From Erwinia sp. OLFS4 (GTDB lineage: Bacteria; Pseudomonadota; Gammaproteobacteria; Enterobacterales; Enterobacteriaceae): a DNA stretch of 58,488 nt. The DNA is taken from NCBI RefSeq assembly GCF_002752165.1, contig NZ_MOMB01000060.1, forward strand, positions 1 through 58,488. Reading direction: 5' to 3'. Position 1 is the first letter of the stretch, and each line of letters starts with the position of its first letter. The notes beneath the pieces are model-generated. The model was not told the origin of the DNA and ran no database searches. It saw only the letters and a program-made list of their open reading frames with translations. The position numbers and the translations under genes were made by a program. Shown here in pieces: positions 57,193 through 58,488 of the stretch.

Positions 57193-58017
57193 GTGGATTC
57201 GGAATTACTGAAAACTTTCCTCGAAGTAAGCAGAACCCGCCACTTTGGCCGGGCTGCCGAGGCGCTTTATTTGACACAATCAGCCGTCAGCTTTCGTATC
57301 CGCCAGCTTGAAAACCAACTGGGTGTAAACCTGTTTACCCGTCACCGGAATAACATTCGCCTGACCGCTGCCGGAGAACGTTTGCTTCCCTATGCTGAAA
57401 GCCTGATGAATACCTGGCTGATGGCAAAAAAAGAAGTTTCCCATACCCAGCAACATCACGAACTGTCAATTGGTGCCAGTGCATCTTTATGGGAGGCCTA
57501 CCTCACGCCATGGTTGCAAACGTTGTATGAAAACCGTGACAGCCTGCGTCTTGAAGCCCGCGTGGCGCAACGCCATCTTCTGGTCAAGCAGCTTCATGAG
57601 CGACAGCTGGACCTGTTAATCACCACGGAAGCCCCTAAGATGGATGAACTGACCAGTCAGCAAATTGGTCATATCACTTTGCATCTGTTTCGCGCCAGAC
57701 ATAGCGAAAAACGGGATAAATATGATTACATAAAACTGGAATGGGGTGCCGATTTTCATCAACATGAAAGCTTTATGACAGGCGCTGATGATGTCGCGGT
57801 ATTAACTACCACCTCAGCTCAGCTAGCGCGTCAGCTATTAGCGACTACAGGCGCCTGTGCTTTTCTGCCCGATATCTGGGGTAAAGAATACGATGATCTG
57901 TTGGCTATTCCGGATACACCGGTTGCCGTGCGGCCGCTGTATGCTGTCTGGCTGCAAAACAGCGACCAACAGTCACATATCCGACAGCTCATTAAATATC
58001 CGGTCAATACGCAGTAA
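57193..58017 (+). CDS. hdfR: LysR-family regulator HdfR (flhDC repressor)
   Basis: A 274-residue LysR protein homologous to E. coli HdfR (279). The N-terminus [20 protein letters not shown] and the segment [20 protein letters not shown] carry the helix-turn-helix. In E. coli it is repressed by H-NS and represses the flagellar master operon flhDC. I choose the GTG at 57193: AGGAG lies 6 bases upstream and the family starts there, while the ATG at 57187 directly abuts the AGGAG. The C-terminal 60 residues differ more from E. coli. Confidence 0.93.
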   Translation: MDSELLKTFLEVSRTRHFGRAAEALYLTQSAVSFRIRQLENQLGVNLFTRHRNNIRLTAAGERLLPYAESLMNTWLMAKKEVSHTQQHHELSIGASASLWEAYLTPWLQTLYENRDSLRLEARVAQRHLLVKQLHERQLDLLITTEAPKMDELTSQQIGHITLHLFRARHSEKRDKYDYIKLEWGADFHQHESFMTGADDVAVLTTTSAQLARQLLATTGACAFLPDIWGKEYDDLLAIPDTPVAVRPLYAVWLQNSDQQSHIRQLIKYPVNTQ

Positions 58018-58083
58018 GCAATAATGTTACAAAATCAGACCCAACCGCAGGTAACGGTGGCCTGGAGCGCAAAAAATAAGGGT

Positions 58084-58114
58084 AAAAAAAAATCCTTTGC
58101 AAAAGCAAAGGATT
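58084..58114 (-). terminator. Terminator after tRNA-Trp, end of rRNA operon
   Basis: Minus strand AATCCTTTGC, loop TTTT, GCAAAGGATT, then a run of T. A 10-bp perfect stem 9 bases beyond the tRNA-Trp 3' end, converging on hdfR. Confidence 0.9.
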
Positions 58115-58122
58115 GATATTTA

Positions 58123-58198
<76 letters not shown>

Positions 58199-58206
58199 AA
58201 AAAGGG

Positions 58207-58283
58207 TGGCGGAACGGACGGGGCTCGAACCCGCGACCCCCTGCGTGACAGGCAGGTATTCTAACCAACTGAACTACCGCTCC
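58207..58283 (-). tRNA. aspT: tRNA-Asp (anticodon GTC)
   Basis: A 77-base tRNA beginning GGAGCGGTAGTTCAGTTGGT with the anticodon loop CTGTCAC between GCCTGC-type arms and encoded CCA. It is nearly identical to E. coli tRNA-Asp, which also lies between 5S rRNA and tRNA-Trp in rrnC. Confidence 0.97.
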
Positions 58284-58361
58284 ACCGAATTTTACTGATG
58301 CCGTTTATTGTAGCGGCTTCAGGTATTTCTCCCCTCCCGCGTCACCGGGGGGTCCTGTATG

Positions 58362-58481
58362 ATGCCTGGCAGTTCCCTACTCTCGCATGGGGAGACCCCA
58401 CACTACCATCGGCGCTACGGCGTTTCACTTCTGAGTTCGGCATGGGGTCAGGTGGGACCACCGCGCTAAAGCCGCCAGGCA
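58362..58481 (-). rRNA. rrf: 5S ribosomal RNA
   Basis: A 120-base 5S gene with 5' TGCCTGGCGGC and 3' GCCAGGCAT that pair to form helix I, and the conserved CCGAACTCAGAAGTGAAACG region. It is the distal end of an rRNA operon whose 23S and 16S genes lie beyond the window. Confidence 0.97.
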
Positions 58482-58488
58482 AATTCTT

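Overview
The window looks like chromosomal DNA of a member of the Enterobacterales, possibly Erwiniaceae-like, although I cannot fix the genus from sequence alone. The evidence is close, often residue-by-residue, similarity to Escherichia coli proteins (PitA, UspA/UspB, RsmJ, PrlC, RlmJ, Gor, Rep, PpiC, IlvGMEDA/IlvY/IlvC, YifB, MaoP, HdfR), two conserved synteny blocks, a 32-residue ilvL leader with attenuator, and the end of a ribosomal RNA operon (5S, tRNA-Asp, tRNA-Trp). Gene density is high and nearly all intergenic gaps are short.

Region 1 (1-10087) is accessory. It opens with the right end of an IS1-family insertion sequence. A minus-strand operon follows (NCS1 permease, GMC flavin oxidoreductase, PuuC-like aldehyde dehydrogenase). 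A LysR regulator is divergent from it, and a second, plus-strand operon follows (flavin monooxygenase, Rid-family protein, DUF1028 protein, ArgE-like M20 amidohydrolase). Together these read as an uptake and catabolic unit for an unidentified nitrogen-containing compound. The order of steps is inference.

Region 2 (10088-14778) holds ybiU with an upstream DeoR-type operator, a yciT-like DeoR regulator, a short-chain dehydrogenase and an MFS transporter.

Region 3 (15067-25729) is a conserved housekeeping block: yhiN, pitA, uspB, uspA, rsmJ, prlC, rlmJ, gor. Two differences from E. coli stand out: dtpB is absent between uspA and rsmJ, and an RNase BN/Z gene sits between rlmJ and gor. prlC-rsmJ has a good sigma-32 promoter.

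Region 4 (25863-35793) is a mixed accessory stretch: CynT-type carbonic anhydrase, EamA exporter, Nudix hydrolase, Tat-type alpha/beta hydrolase, a mitochondrial-SQOR-like sulfide:quinone oxidoreductase, a GNAT acetyltransferase, a FemAB-like protein, an ABC exporter and a small esterase.

Region 5 (35796-43040) is the kdpFABCD potassium-uptake operon with a KdpE-type operator. kdpE itself is missing next to kdpD.

Region 6 (43108-58481) matches the E. coli rep to rrnC segment: rep, ppiC, ilvC/ilvY, ilvLGMEDA with an intact ilvG, yifB, maoP with the maoS site, hdfR, tRNA-Trp, tRNA-Asp and 5S rRNA.
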